A DNA stretch of 64,000 nucleotides, from the NCBI GenBank assembly GCA_016714605.1, contig JADKDL010000001.1, forward strand, positions 573,177 to 637,176. The letters run 5' to 3'. This DNA is from Bacteroidales bacterium (GTDB lineage: Bacteria; Bacteroidota; Bacteroidia; Bacteroidales; UBA1715). Under the pieces are notes generated by a model. That model was not told the origin of the DNA. It made no database searches and saw only the letters and a program-made list of their open reading frames with translations. Within the stretch, counting starts at the first letter, position 1. Each line of letters starts with the position of its first letter. The translations under genes and the position numbers were made by a program. Below are positions 45,375-53,964 of the stretch, in pieces.

Positions 45375-46024
45375 TTAAAGCTTGCAATGATGGTTTTATT
45401 TCCAATTACTTTATCGCCTAAATTTACCATTATCTTAGCATCTAGTGGTAATAGAATATCTACTCTAGAGCCAAATTTTATAAAGCCTAGCTCTTGACCT
45501 TGTTGAGCTGTTTTTCTATCTTTTGAATAAGCCACAATTCTTCTTGCTAATGCTCCGGCAATTTGTTTAACTAATAACTCTTTCCCTCCTTTAGTCTTGA
45601 TAACTACCGAACTTCTTTCATTTTCTGTTGAAGATTTTGGTTCCCATGCCGGCATTTTTAAACCTTTGTGATATTTGTAATATTGTATATCGCCACTTAC
45701 CGGATACCAATTTATGTGTACGTTTAATGGTGACATAAATATTGAAACTTGTTTCACTCTTGCGTTAAAGTACTCATCGTCTGTAGTTTCTTCTATTACA
45801 ACCACTTTCCCGTCGGCAGGTGCTATTATTACATTATCATTTAAAGTTGCAATTCTTGTTGGCTTTCTGAAAAAATGTGCCATGAAAAAAACAAGTGCCA
45901 AACTTATAGGAGTGCTGAAATATAATGATTGAGAACCAAACAAGTAATATATAAAAAAAGTAATTATTCCTGTGCTCAAAATTGAAATAATTAGGCTCGC
46001 TGTGCCTTCTTTGTGTATTGTCAT
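45371..46024 (-). CDS. psd: Phosphatidylserine decarboxylase (short form)
   Basis: A 217-aa proenzyme of the archaeal-type/short Psd group common in Bacteroidota. It has N-terminal membrane helices, PADGKVVVIEE, VSIFMSPLNVHINWYPVSG and YHKGLKMPAWEPKSSTENERS. Near the C-terminus, FIKFGSRVDILLP holds the Gly-Ser site cleaved to form the pyruvoyl cofactor. It makes phosphatidylethanolamine. It overlaps cdsA upstream and mqnA downstream by 4 bases each, indicating coupled translation in a phospholipid operon. Confidence 0.95.
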   Translation of the reverse strand: MTIHKEGTASLIISILSTGIITFFIYYLFGSQSLYFSTPISLALVFFMAHFFRKPTRIATLNDNVIIAPADGKVVVIEETTDDEYFNARVKQVSIFMSPLNVHINWYPVSGDIQYYKYHKGLKMPAWEPKSSTENERSSVVIKTKGGKELLVKQIAGALARRIVAYSKDRKTAQQGQELGFIKFGSRVDILLPLDAKIMVNLGDKVIGNKTIIASFK

Positions 46025-46848
46025 AATAGTATTGAGATAAAATTAATATACGTGAATATTACTGGTATTACAAAAATGAAACTATCAAATCTATCGAGCA
46101 TTCCTCCATGTCCGGGCAAGATTTTACCTGAATCTTTTATGCCCAAAAAGCGTTTAAGAAGAGATTCTGCTAAATCGCCATATGTGCCAAAAATAGAAAT
46201 TAAGAATGCCATAATTATAAAATCATGCAATGCGATTGATTTGAAAAAATGAGATAAAATAACAGCTGCTAATACAGCAAAAAACAATCCTCCAATGCTT
46301 CCTTCCCATGATTTTTTGGGTGATATTCTCTCAAACAATCTGTGTTTACCAATTGTAATACCTGTAAGGTATGCACCGGTATCATTAGTCCATAGAATGA
46401 TAAAAATAGAAAGAAGTATTTCAAAATTATAAGATGTTTGAATAGCGTTGTTGAATACTAAAAAAGGCAATAATGAAAACGGAACCGCTATATAAATTAT
46501 ACCAAGTATAGTAAATGCAATATTATGAAAAGGATATTTGCTTTTTCGATATAATTCTATTATAAATATAAAAAAACTAAGAAGTATAATAATTGAGAAT
46601 TCTTTTAGACAAATTATGTTTGTTGCATAAAGATAGGTGCAAACAAATAATGCAGTAGCTATTATATTTCCTAGAATAAATTGTGGCCTTATTCTTTTTA
46701 TTCTAATGATTGAAAAAAATTCATTTAAACAAAGAAGCATTACTAGTATGAAAAACAGTAAAAATGTAATCTCGTTAATAAGCAACGAAATTATTATTAG
46801 GGCTGTAAATACAATTCCTGTTAATGTTCTTGATATTAAATTTTTCAA
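46021..46848 (-). CDS. cdsA: Phosphatidate cytidylyltransferase
   Basis: A 275-aa polytopic membrane protein (about eight helices) with the CdsA signature LLKRFLGIKDSGKILPGHGGMLDRFDS near the C-terminus and NDTGAYLTGITIGKHRLFERISPKKSWEGSIGG before it. It makes CDP-diacylglycerol from phosphatidate and CTP, the precursor of PS/PE made by the adjacent psd. Its start overlaps the LUD-domain gene by 4 bases. Confidence 0.96.
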   Translation of the reverse strand: MKNLISRTLTGIVFTALIIISLLINEITFLLFFILVMLLCLNEFFSIIRIKRIRPQFILGNIIATALFVCTYLYATNIICLKEFSIIILLSFFIFIIELYRKSKYPFHNIAFTILGIIYIAVPFSLLPFLVFNNAIQTSYNFEILLSIFIILWTNDTGAYLTGITIGKHRLFERISPKKSWEGSIGGLFFAVLAAVILSHFFKSIALHDFIIMAFLISIFGTYGDLAESLLKRFLGIKDSGKILPGHGGMLDRFDSFIFVIPVIFTYINFISILL

Positions 46849-47487
46849 TGTTGAATATTTTTGAGTAAAAATACAAATATTTCTTTAGGTCCGTGTGCTC
46901 CGAGTATTAAAGTTTTTTCAATATCTGCTGTTCTGCTTTGTCCGGTTATACAGGTAATTTGCGACGGAAAATTCTCTTTGTATTTTATTGAAATTTGCTC
47001 CATTACTTCATCTAGATCCCGGATAAAGTTGACTCTCATTCGCAATCACTATATGAATAGGAGGAAATACTATATCTACTCTGCCTTGTATAAGTGTAGA
47101 TGTCACAATTACACTACCGGTTCTTGCTGATAGAAAATCGCATGGGGTAACGGTAGCTTGGATTTTATTATAATCTTCAATTTCAGAAACAAATGTAGTC
47201 TTTGTCTTTTCTAATTGTTCCAAAATATCTGTATTCCTACAATAAATTTCCGTTATGTTTTTTTCTTCAATTAATATTTTGAATTGATCAATTAAAGCAG
47301 AACTGTCATTGCAGATAAAACACTTACCTCCAATTTTCTCAAGTTCAATTTTGAAATGATTTGTCAAATCATTTGTAGGAGTATTAAATGGTGAATTGTA
47401 TTTAGAAATATCGAGAGAAAAAAGAGGAAGTGATTCTTCTTTTTTCTCTCGAAGTTTATTCAAAATAGTTTCTCTCGAAGTAATCAT
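46845..47487 (-). pseudogene. LUD-domain protein (LutC/YkgG-like), frameshifted
   Basis: The frame from ATG 47487 runs to VIANESQLYPG and stops at 47008. Dropping one base from the CCC at 47018-47020 (GGG on the coding strand) continues as DLDEVMEQISIKYKENFPSQ and so on to 46845, giving a normal ~213-aa LUD protein. Motifs: SARTGSVIVTS, PPIHIVIA, ITGQSRTADIEKTLILGAHGPKE. Relatives take part in lactate utilisation, but this copy sits between ftsH and cdsA, a position seen in Bacteroidota where its role is not established. The break is probably a sequencing indel. Confidence 0.8.
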
Positions 47488-47493
47488 TACTAT

Positions 47494-49485
47494 TTAAATT
47501 TCTGCATTTTCAGGTCTTACACTTAATTCGTCTAATGACTTTGTGTTTCTGCTTTTCCCGAAAATCAATTCCAAATCTTCACTAAAAATTACTTCTTTTT
47601 CTAATAATTTTTCAGCAAGTTGTTTAAGACCATCCGCATTTTTCTGAAGTATTTCTTTTCCTTTGCTATAAGCAGAATCTATGATAGCTTTTGCTTCTTT
47701 ATCAATAGTTTGAGCAGTTTCCTCGCTATATGGTTTGCCAACAAAAAATTCATTTTGTCCCGATGAATCATAAAAACTAAGATTTCCTATTTTTGAACTC
47801 ATGCCAAAATATGAAACCATTGCATAAGCTTGTTTAGTAACTCTTTCAAGATCGTTAAGAGCTCCTGTAGAAATCTTACCAAATACAATTTCTTCTGCAA
47901 TTCTACCTCCCAAAGTGGCACACATCTCATCTAAAATTTGTTCTGTTGTGGTTATTTGCCTTTCTTCAGGTAAATACCAAGCTGCTCCAAGTGCTTTACC
48001 TCTCGGTATGATGGTAACTTTGACAAGTGGGTGTGCATATTCAAGAAGCCAACTAAGGGTTGCATGTCCAGCTTCATGGTAAGCAATGGTCTTTTTCTCT
48101 TGTACTGTAATAATTTTGTTTCTTTTCTCTAAACCACCAATTATTCTGTCAATTGCATCAAGAAAATCTTGTTTTTCAACTTGAGTTTTATTTTTTCTTG
48201 CAGCAATAAGAGCAGCCTCATTACAAACGTTAGCTATATCTGCTCCTGAAAATCCCGGAGTTTGTTTTGCTAGGAATGGCACATCTACTAGTTCGCTCAG
48301 TTTCAATGGTTTTAAATGTACTTTGAAAATGTCTTCTCTTTCATTCAAGTCAGGAAGTTCAACATGTATTTGTCTATCAAATCTACCAGCCCTCATAAGT
48401 GCTTTGTCTAGTATATCGGCTCTGTTGGTAGCTGCTAGAATTATCACACCGGTATTGGTGTCGAACCCGTCCATCTCAGTAAGAAGTTGGTTCAAAGTAT
48501 TTTCTCGTTCATCATTAGAACCCATATTTGGGTTTTTACCTCGAGCCCTACCTATTGCATCAATTTCATCAATAAAAATGATACATGGTGCTTTTTCTTT
48601 GGCTTGTTTAAATAAATCTCTAACTCTTGAAGCACCTACACCTACAAACATTTCCACGAAATCGGAACCCGACATTGAGAAAAATGGAACGTGAGCTTCA
48701 CCTGCTACAGCTTTAGCTAGTAGGGTTTTACCTGTTCCCGGAGGTCCTACAAGTAGTGCTCCTTTCGGTATTTTACCTCCTAATTCGGTATATTTTTTAG
48801 GATTTTTTAGGAAGTCAACAATTTCTCGAATTTCTATTTTTGCTTCTTCTAATCCGGCAACATCTTTAAAATTTGTTTTTACTTCAGATTCAGCATTATC
48901 AAAAACTTTTGCTCTTGATTTCCCAATATTGAAAATCTGTGAACCAGCTCCACCAGCTCCACCGCTCATTCTTCTAAATATAAACATCCATACACCCACT
49001 AGAATTAGTATTGGTAGAATCCAACTTACTATTTCTCCCATGTAGTCGTGTCTGGTTTCGTATTCTGGTTTTATTTTCTCATTGTTTGGCAGACTGGCTT
49101 GAGCTTCTTTAATGTTGTCTTCAAATGAATCTACAGAACCTATAGTCATAGTAAAATCAGGACCTGCGCCTCCGCTCATTACTCCATCATCGGTAGATGT
49201 AGTTCTGTTTATGTATATTTCAGCAATTTCTTTATTTACAATTACAATTTTTGTAACTTCTTTGCTTGAAAGTTTGCTGTAAAAGTCGGTTTGAGAAATC
49301 TGTTTTGATCCTTTCCCGAAATCAAGAAATTGTATTGCAAATATCGCAACTGCAATTAGTCCATATATCCAAAAAATGTTATTGTTTTTTGGGGTTTTGC
49401 CCGGAGGTTTTGAAAATGGATTGTTGAATGACCCTCCACTTTTTTTATTTTCTGAGTTTTGTTTATTTTCTTCGTTTTCAGCCAT
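47494..49485 (-). CDS. ftsH: ATP-dependent zinc metalloprotease FtsH
   Basis: A 663-aa membrane-anchored AAA+ protease. Two membrane helices (about 38-56 and 152-171) flank the periplasmic domain. Walker A is GPPGTGKT (247-254), followed by Walker B IIFIDEIDAIG, the second region of homology with the arginine fingers (NRADILDKALMRAGRFDRQI) and the zinc site HEAGH (470-474). It degrades misassembled membrane proteins and regulatory substrates. It is 14 bases downstream of rsfS and followed by the LUD gene 6 bases later. Confidence 0.98.
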   Translation of the reverse strand: MAENEENKQNSENKKSGGSFNNPFSKPPGKTPKNNNIFWIYGLIAVAIFAIQFLDFGKGSKQISQTDFYSKLSSKEVTKIVIVNKEIAEIYINRTTSTDDGVMSGGAGPDFTMTIGSVDSFEDNIKEAQASLPNNEKIKPEYETRHDYMGEIVSWILPILILVGVWMFIFRRMSGGAGGAGSQIFNIGKSRAKVFDNAESEVKTNFKDVAGLEEAKIEIREIVDFLKNPKKYTELGGKIPKGALLVGPPGTGKTLLAKAVAGEAHVPFFSMSGSDFVEMFVGVGASRVRDLFKQAKEKAPCIIFIDEIDAIGRARGKNPNMGSNDERENTLNQLLTEMDGFDTNTGVIILAATNRADILDKALMRAGRFDRQIHVELPDLNEREDIFKVHLKPLKLSELVDVPFLAKQTPGFSGADIANVCNEAALIAARKNKTQVEKQDFLDAIDRIIGGLEKRNKIITVQEKKTIAYHEAGHATLSWLLEYAHPLVKVTIIPRGKALGAAWYLPEERQITTTEQILDEMCATLGGRIAEEIVFGKISTGALNDLERVTKQAYAMVSYFGMSSKIGNLSFYDSSGQNEFFVGKPYSEETAQTIDKEAKAIIDSAYSKGKEILQKNADGLKQLAEKLLEKEVIFSEDLELIFGKSRNTKSLDELSVRPENAEI

Positions 49486-49499
49486 TTCTTTTTCTCTGA

Positions 49500-49856
49500 T
49501 TAGTTTTCTTTAAATTCAATAACCTTACAATCTGCCCAAAGGTCTTCAAGTTTGTAATATTCTCTTATGCTTCTTTGGAAAATGTGTACCACTATGTCTG
49601 AATAATCTAGCACAATCCATTCAGCACGCTCAAGGCCTTCTTTACGCCATAATTTGGTATTTGCTCTTTCTCTTGCGAACTCTTCTACCGAGTTTGCCAA
49701 TGCATTTACGTGTGTATTTGAATCACCATGACAGATAACAAAAAATTTGCATACTGCATTGTTTATATTTGCAAAATCTAGACTTTTTATATCTTTTCTT
49801 TTTTTTTCTTGTAGACCTTCTACAATGGTTTTTAACAATTCTTTTGTTTTATCCAT
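49500..49856 (-). CDS. rsfS: Ribosomal silencing factor
   Basis: A 118-aa protein of the RsfS/DUF143 family: CKFFVICHGDSNTHVNALANSVEEF, then LWRKEGLERAEWIVLDYSDIVVHIFQ and the ending YYKLEDLWAD are diagnostic. It binds uL14 on the 50S subunit and blocks subunit joining under starvation. It is the first gene of the rsfS-ftsH-LUD-cdsA-psd-mqnA run, with a -7 box about 20 bases before the start. Confidence 0.96.
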   Translation of the reverse strand: MDKTKELLKTIVEGLQEKKRKDIKSLDFANINNAVCKFFVICHGDSNTHVNALANSVEEFARERANTKLWRKEGLERAEWIVLDYSDIVVHIFQRSIREYYKLEDLWADCKVIEFKEN

Positions 49857-50190
49857 ATTTTAATTATTCAAGATTGCAAATGTATAATTTTATTGTTAGA
49901 TTTTATAATTTGAAAGTTTTGCTTGAATAAAAAAAACGGTTTTCCATAATTTAAAATCATTTAAAATACAATTTGTTTTAGATTAATATTTCTGTTTATA
50001 TAAGGAGTTTAAATATTTTTTTAGTAAACTGAGTGTAAGTTTTCAAAATTACATTATTTTCGTGGCAATTTTTCACTTTTTACTGAGTGTTATTCACATA
50101 AAGTGAATGTTTTTCAGTTATTACATATTTATTTTTATGTGATATTGGTTTTTAAAAGTTAATAAATAAGATTTTAAAATATATAATATT
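49857..50190. other. Divergent intergenic region rsfS/yfhO
   Basis: A 334-base A+T-rich spacer containing the rsfS -7 box (49877-49884). A paired GAGTGT/GTGAATG-rich stretch is seen around 50085-50110, but no gene or RNA is supported. Confidence 0.4.
49877..49884 (-). promoter_or_regulatory. -7 box of the rsfS-ftsH operon
   Basis: Minus-strand TACATTTG is a perfect TAnnTTTG match 21 bases before the rsfS start. No clear -33 TTTG was found. Confidence 0.45.
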
Positions 50191-52749
50191 ATGAATTATA
50201 AAGTAGCTATTTTACCCTTAGCAGCAATTGTGTTGTTTTTGATTATTACCTTCACATATTTTAGTCCATTAATAGAAGGTAAGACATTAAGTCAGGCCGA
50301 TGTGAAAAATTGGCATGGTATGGCTCAAGAAATTCTAGACCACCGTGAAGCAAACGATGGTGAAAATGCGCTTTGGACAAATTCAATGTTTGGAGGAATG
50401 CCATCATATCTTATTTCGGTAGTTTTTCCTGGGAAAACTACTGCGTTTATTCATAATATACTGAATTTAGGAAATTTACACCCTGCCGGTCACTTGTTTC
50501 TGTATTTATTAGGATTTTATTTTATACTGCTTGCTTTCGGAGCAGATCAGAAAGTCTGTATTATTGGAGCCTTCACCTATGCGTTTTCTACTTACTTTCT
50601 CATAATTATAGAAGCCGGTCACGTAACCAAAGCAATAGCAATAGGATACATGCCTTTGGTGATAGCCGGTTGCTACTTGGCATTTACCAAAAGACCTATA
50701 TTGGGTTCGCTAATATTGGCTCTAGCCCTATCGTTTCAGTTAGGTACAAGGCATTATCAGATTACTTATTATACTTTGATTGTTGTTGTTCTTTTAGGAT
50801 TATTTCAAGTTTATTTAACGGTTAAAAATAAGTCTTATTTAAGGTTTATTAAAACGATGTCAATGCTTATATTGGCAGCCGTAATTGCCTTAGCTATTGA
50901 TTTTCCTAATTTTTATCTTATCAATGAGTATTCGAAATATTCAATGAGAGGAAAGTCTGAATTGACCAATGAAATTGACAATAAAACTACCGGTCTTGAT
51001 AAGGATTATATTACATCTTGGAGTTATGGAATTGCTGAGACGTGGACATTTTTAATTCCAAATTTTCAAGGAGGTGGTTTTGCCGATGATTTCAAATACA
51101 GTGATTTTTACAAAGAAATGCACCCTAGATATAAGCAATATTTTATAGAGCAAGGTTATCCGGCAAAGATGGCTGATAAGGTTGCGAATCAGCAAATTGG
51201 CGGATCTTTTTATTGGGGAGATCAACCATTTACTTCCGGTCCGGTATATCTTGGGGCAGTGGTAATATTTCTCTTTGTTCTAGGTCTTTTTGTTCTGAAG
51301 GGTTGGCTCAAATGGTGGCTTTTGACGGTCACGGTTGTTTCAATTTTTCTTGGCTGGGGTAAACATTTTATGTGGTTTACCGATTTGTGGCTTGATTTTG
51401 TGCCCGGATATAGCAAGTTTAGAACAGTATCTATGACTTTAGTAATAGCAGAATTATCTATCCCGCTCCTTGCAATATTAGGCTTAGATCAAATAATAAA
51501 ATCTGATTTGACCAAAACATATGAATGTAAAGGTGCTTGTAAAAAGCTTCAAATCTCAAAGAATTTTTTACAAGATTCTATTTTAAAATCTTTGATTATT
51601 ACCGGAGGTATTACCTTGTTTATAGCCCTGTTTGCTTCGTCGTTGTTTAATTTTGGGCAAGAGAAATTTCAGGAAATGAATGAAATGACACAACGCATTA
51701 TTGAAGCTCGTGAGTCAGTTCTAAAAGCTGATGCTTGGAGGTCTTTTCTGTTTATTGCAGCAGCAGCAGTGCTTCTGTTGATTTACGCTTATGGCAAACT
51801 TAAGAAAAATGTTTTGATAGTGTGCCTCGGTTTGTTATTTCTCTTCGATTTATGGCCTGTAAATAAGAGATATTTAAATTCTGATAATTTTGAGAAAGTT
51901 AGAAAAAATGCTGATGTTTATGAGAAAACACCATCTGATGTTTTTATTCTTGCAAATAATAAAGAAAAAGCGAGAGTTTTATATTTCCCTAATTTCGATG
52001 TTCAGTCGATTTCAACACCATTTAATGATGCTTCAGTTTCATATTTCCACCAATCTATAGGAGGATATCATGGTGCTAAAATGAAGCGTTATCAGGAACT
52101 TATAGAACATCAGATTCATAGAGAAATGGGTCTATTTGCTCAAAATGTTAAAAATGGTGTACCTCCTTCAATTATTTTCCCGCATATGAATGTGCTGAAT
52201 ATGCTTAATACCAAATATTTTGTAAGTGATAAGTATAAAGAACCGGTAATAAATTCTTTTGCTCTTGGTAATGCTTGGTTGGTTGATAGTGTAACCGTTG
52301 TAGCTAATGCTGATGAGGAAATTGAAAAGATTGGCGTGATTAATACATCAAGAAATGTAGTTGTTGATAAGCGTTTTGAAAAAATGATTGAAGGCTACAA
52401 AATAACCTCAAATAAATCTGGTAAAATTGAGAGGACAGTCTACAGTCCTAATTCCCTTACCTATAAATACCAAGCAGATGCAGCTAAAATAGCTGTTTTC
52501 TCTGAGATTTATTATGATAAAGGATGGAATGCCTATATTGATGGAAAACCATCAGAATACTTTAGAGCAAACTATGTATTACGAGCTATGAAATTACCAG
52601 AGGGCAGTCATACGGTTGAATTTAAATTTGAGCCTGTAGGCTATACCGTTGGGGTTAAAATTTCATTTGCCGGATCTTTATTACTTCTATTGTTGGTTAT
52701 TGGTTATATAGTTGATCAATTTGTAAGAAAAGAAAAGTCGTTTAAATAA
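50191..52749 (+). CDS. YfhO-family integral membrane protein
   Basis: An 852-aa protein with about a dozen membrane helices and a C-terminal extracytoplasmic domain ending with one more helix (LLLLLVIGYIVDQF). Family motifs: SQADVKNWHGMAQEI, WTNSMFGGMPSYLI, HFMWFTDLWLDFVPGYSKFRTVSM, and the membrane-proximal EIYYDKGWNAYIDGKP. It resembles GT-C glycosyltransferases in fold, and YfhO of Bacillus is linked to lipoteichoic acid glycosylation, but the Bacteroidota members are uncharacterised. It stands alone, followed by the repeat island. Confidence 0.92.
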   Translation: MNYKVAILPLAAIVLFLIITFTYFSPLIEGKTLSQADVKNWHGMAQEILDHREANDGENALWTNSMFGGMPSYLISVVFPGKTTAFIHNILNLGNLHPAGHLFLYLLGFYFILLAFGADQKVCIIGAFTYAFSTYFLIIIEAGHVTKAIAIGYMPLVIAGCYLAFTKRPILGSLILALALSFQLGTRHYQITYYTLIVVVLLGLFQVYLTVKNKSYLRFIKTMSMLILAAVIALAIDFPNFYLINEYSKYSMRGKSELTNEIDNKTTGLDKDYITSWSYGIAETWTFLIPNFQGGGFADDFKYSDFYKEMHPRYKQYFIEQGYPAKMADKVANQQIGGSFYWGDQPFTSGPVYLGAVVIFLFVLGLFVLKGWLKWWLLTVTVVSIFLGWGKHFMWFTDLWLDFVPGYSKFRTVSMTLVIAELSIPLLAILGLDQIIKSDLTKTYECKGACKKLQISKNFLQDSILKSLIITGGITLFIALFASSLFNFGQEKFQEMNEMTQRIIEARESVLKADAWRSFLFIAAAAVLLLIYAYGKLKKNVLIVCLGLLFLFDLWPVNKRYLNSDNFEKVRKNADVYEKTPSDVFILANNKEKARVLYFPNFDVQSISTPFNDASVSYFHQSIGGYHGAKMKRYQELIEHQIHREMGLFAQNVKNGVPPSIIFPHMNVLNMLNTKYFVSDKYKEPVINSFALGNAWLVDSVTVVANADEEIEKIGVINTSRNVVVDKRFEKMIEGYKITSNKSGKIERTVYSPNSLTYKYQADAAKIAVFSEIYYDKGWNAYIDGKPSEYFRANYVLRAMKLPEGSHTVEFKFEPVGYTVGVKISFAGSLLLLLLVIGYIVDQFVRKEKSFK

Positions 52750-52762
52750 GGATTATTTTTCA

Positions 52763-52848
52763 CCCCGAGTTTTACTCGGGGCTATTCATATTCAATCCTT
52801 TCAGGATTGTAAGAGATAATAACCACGAAGTGGTTAAATGTGAATAGC
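52763..52848. repeat. Multi-hairpin repeat element
   Basis: Four nested or adjacent inverted repeats lie in 86 bases. CCCCGAGT/ACTCGGGG is at 52763-52770/52774-52781. An outer 11-bp stem (52781-52791/52838-52848, GCTATTCAT against GTGAATAGC) encloses CAATCCT/AGGATTG (52793-52799/52803-52809) and TAACCAC/GTGGTTA (52820-52826/52830-52836). The three inner hairpins each have a 3-base loop, so the outer stem can fold as a three-way junction. It resembles dispersed extragenic palindromic elements rather than a simple terminator, since no T tract follows. Confidence 0.6.
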
Positions 52849-53057
52849 TCAGCTTCCGCGGTGCTCTGCTACTTTGGGGTGTGCTTTGCAGAGCGCTTCG
52901 TGTTTGCAAACCAATGTAAACATTTAAAGGTTTTACAACTAAAGTAGTGCTTATAGCCCGGCAGAATAAAGGATATAGAAAATTTATAATGAAAGATTTA
53001 TTGAAAAATTCAAAAAACAAATATCCCTTTTACAAGAATATAGAACCACGTTGATAT

Positions 53058-53085
53058 GTAGAGACGCGATTAATCGCGTCTCTAC
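53058..53085. repeat. REP palindrome, copy 1
   Basis: A perfect 28-base palindrome with core GACGCGATTAATCGCGTC flanked by GTAGA/TCTAC. It lies 70 bases upstream of the RAYT gene start. Confidence 0.9.
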
Positions 53086-53154
53086 GGAAAACGACAACGC
53101 CACCATACGACAATGTTTAATCATAAAAAATAACGGAAACGCTGGAAAATATAA

Positions 53155-53817
53155 ATGAACAATAAATTTCAAAATAAATACCGCATTGCATCTGTTCGTG
53201 CCCAATGGTGGGATTATGGGTGGAACGGTGCGTATTTTATCACCATCTGCACCCAAAACCGGGAATGTTTTTTGGGCGAAATTGTTGGAACGGCGGACGG
53301 TGTTGCGAACATGAATGCGGACGGTGGAACGGCGGACACGGGCGTAGAGACGCGATTAATCGCGTCTCTACAACAACAAAAACAACAACAATTTAACGCA
53401 TCGCCATTGGGACGATTGGCAGAAAAATTTTGGCACGAAATCCACAATCATTTTCCATATTGTGAATTGGGCGATTTTGTGGCGATGCCAAACCATATCC
53501 ATGGAATATTGATATTGAACAAACCCGGTGACGCGATTGTAAAGACGCGATTAATCGCGTCTTTACAATCGACGATACAAATAAAAACAGGCGGTTTTGC
53601 GGGGATCAAAAATCCCATGGTTAATGAAAATATTTCCCGTATTCGATGGTACAAAGGGCGTTGCGCATTTGAAATGCGAAAAATCCATGCAGATTTTAGT
53701 TGGCAATCCCGTTTTCACGACCATGTCATCCGAAATGACGCAGAATACCAACGCATTTCCGATTATATAATAAACAATCCGGCCAATTGGAAGGACGATA
53801 AATTTTATTCAGTTTGA
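53155..53817 (+). CDS. REP-associated tyrosine transposase (RAYT, Y1/IS200-like)
   Basis: A 220-aa protein. The N-terminal YRIASVRAQWWDYGWNGAYFITICTQNRECFLGEI is the RAYT opening. MPNHIHGILIL carries the His-x-His metal site, and WQSRFHDHVIRNDAEYQRISDYIINNPANW carries the catalytic Tyr (in YIINNP) of the Y1 HUH fold. Two palindromic REP copies sit inside the frame, encoding V(E/K)TRLIASLQ at about residues 64-73 and 129-138. They fall in the two places where family members vary, after GEIV and after the HIHG strand. All catalytic motifs remain, so it may still be active. G+C is higher than in neighbouring genes, suggesting transfer. Confidence 0.88.
   Translation: MNNKFQNKYRIASVRAQWWDYGWNGAYFITICTQNRECFLGEIVGTADGVANMNADGGTADTGVETRLIASLQQQKQQQFNASPLGRLAEKFWHEIHNHFPYCELGDFVAMPNHIHGILILNKPGDAIVKTRLIASLQSTIQIKTGGFAGIKNPMVNENISRIRWYKGRCAFEMRKIHADFSWQSRFHDHVIRNDAEYQRISDYIINNPANWKDDKFYSV
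53344..53371. repeat. REP palindrome, copy 2 (inside the transposase gene)
   Basis: Identical to copy 1 over 28 bases. It begins exactly on a codon boundary of the RAYT frame and is read as VETRLIASL. Confidence 0.9.
53535..53570. repeat. REP palindrome, copy 3 (inside the transposase gene)
   Basis: A perfect 36-base palindrome. The central 28 bases (53539-53566) match copies 1 and 2 except for one compensated pair of changes (GTAAAG/CTTTAC instead of GTAGAG/CTCTAC), and the palindrome extends further to GATT/AATC. It is in the same codon phase as copy 2 and read as VKTRLIASL. Confidence 0.9.
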
Positions 53818-53964
53818 GCATCACCACCGAACATACATTTGAAACCTCATGCTGAATTCGGACGCGACGTCCTACTTTATTAAAAAACGGTATAAATTAG
53901 ATTTTTTTTACCACGGTGCAGAGCACTGCGGTAGCGATCTTCTGAGTATTTCCCAAAGGTTTTT

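Larger units (their letters stand above)
52856..53931. mobile_element. Putative REP/RAYT island bounded by imperfect inverted repeats
   Basis: CCGCGGTGCTCTGC at 52856-52869 recurs inverted with one mismatch at 53918-53931 (CCGCAGTGCTCTGC on the minus strand). CTCAG lies just outside it on both sides. Between them are three copies of a 28-base palindrome and a REP-associated tyrosine transposase gene. The stretch is visibly richer in G+C than the flanks. A hairpin GCTCTGC/GCAGAGC (52863-52869/52888-52894) sits at the left end. Element boundaries are inferred. Confidence 0.45.

Noticed and set aside
53214..53751. Minus-strand open frames opposite the RAYT gene
   Set aside because: They exist because the palindromes read open on both strands; they carry no family motifs.
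53155..53817. CRISPR array in the region with three repeated palindromes
   Set aside because: Only three copies at irregular spacing (258 and 167 bases between), they are perfect palindromes, and two lie inside a transposase frame.
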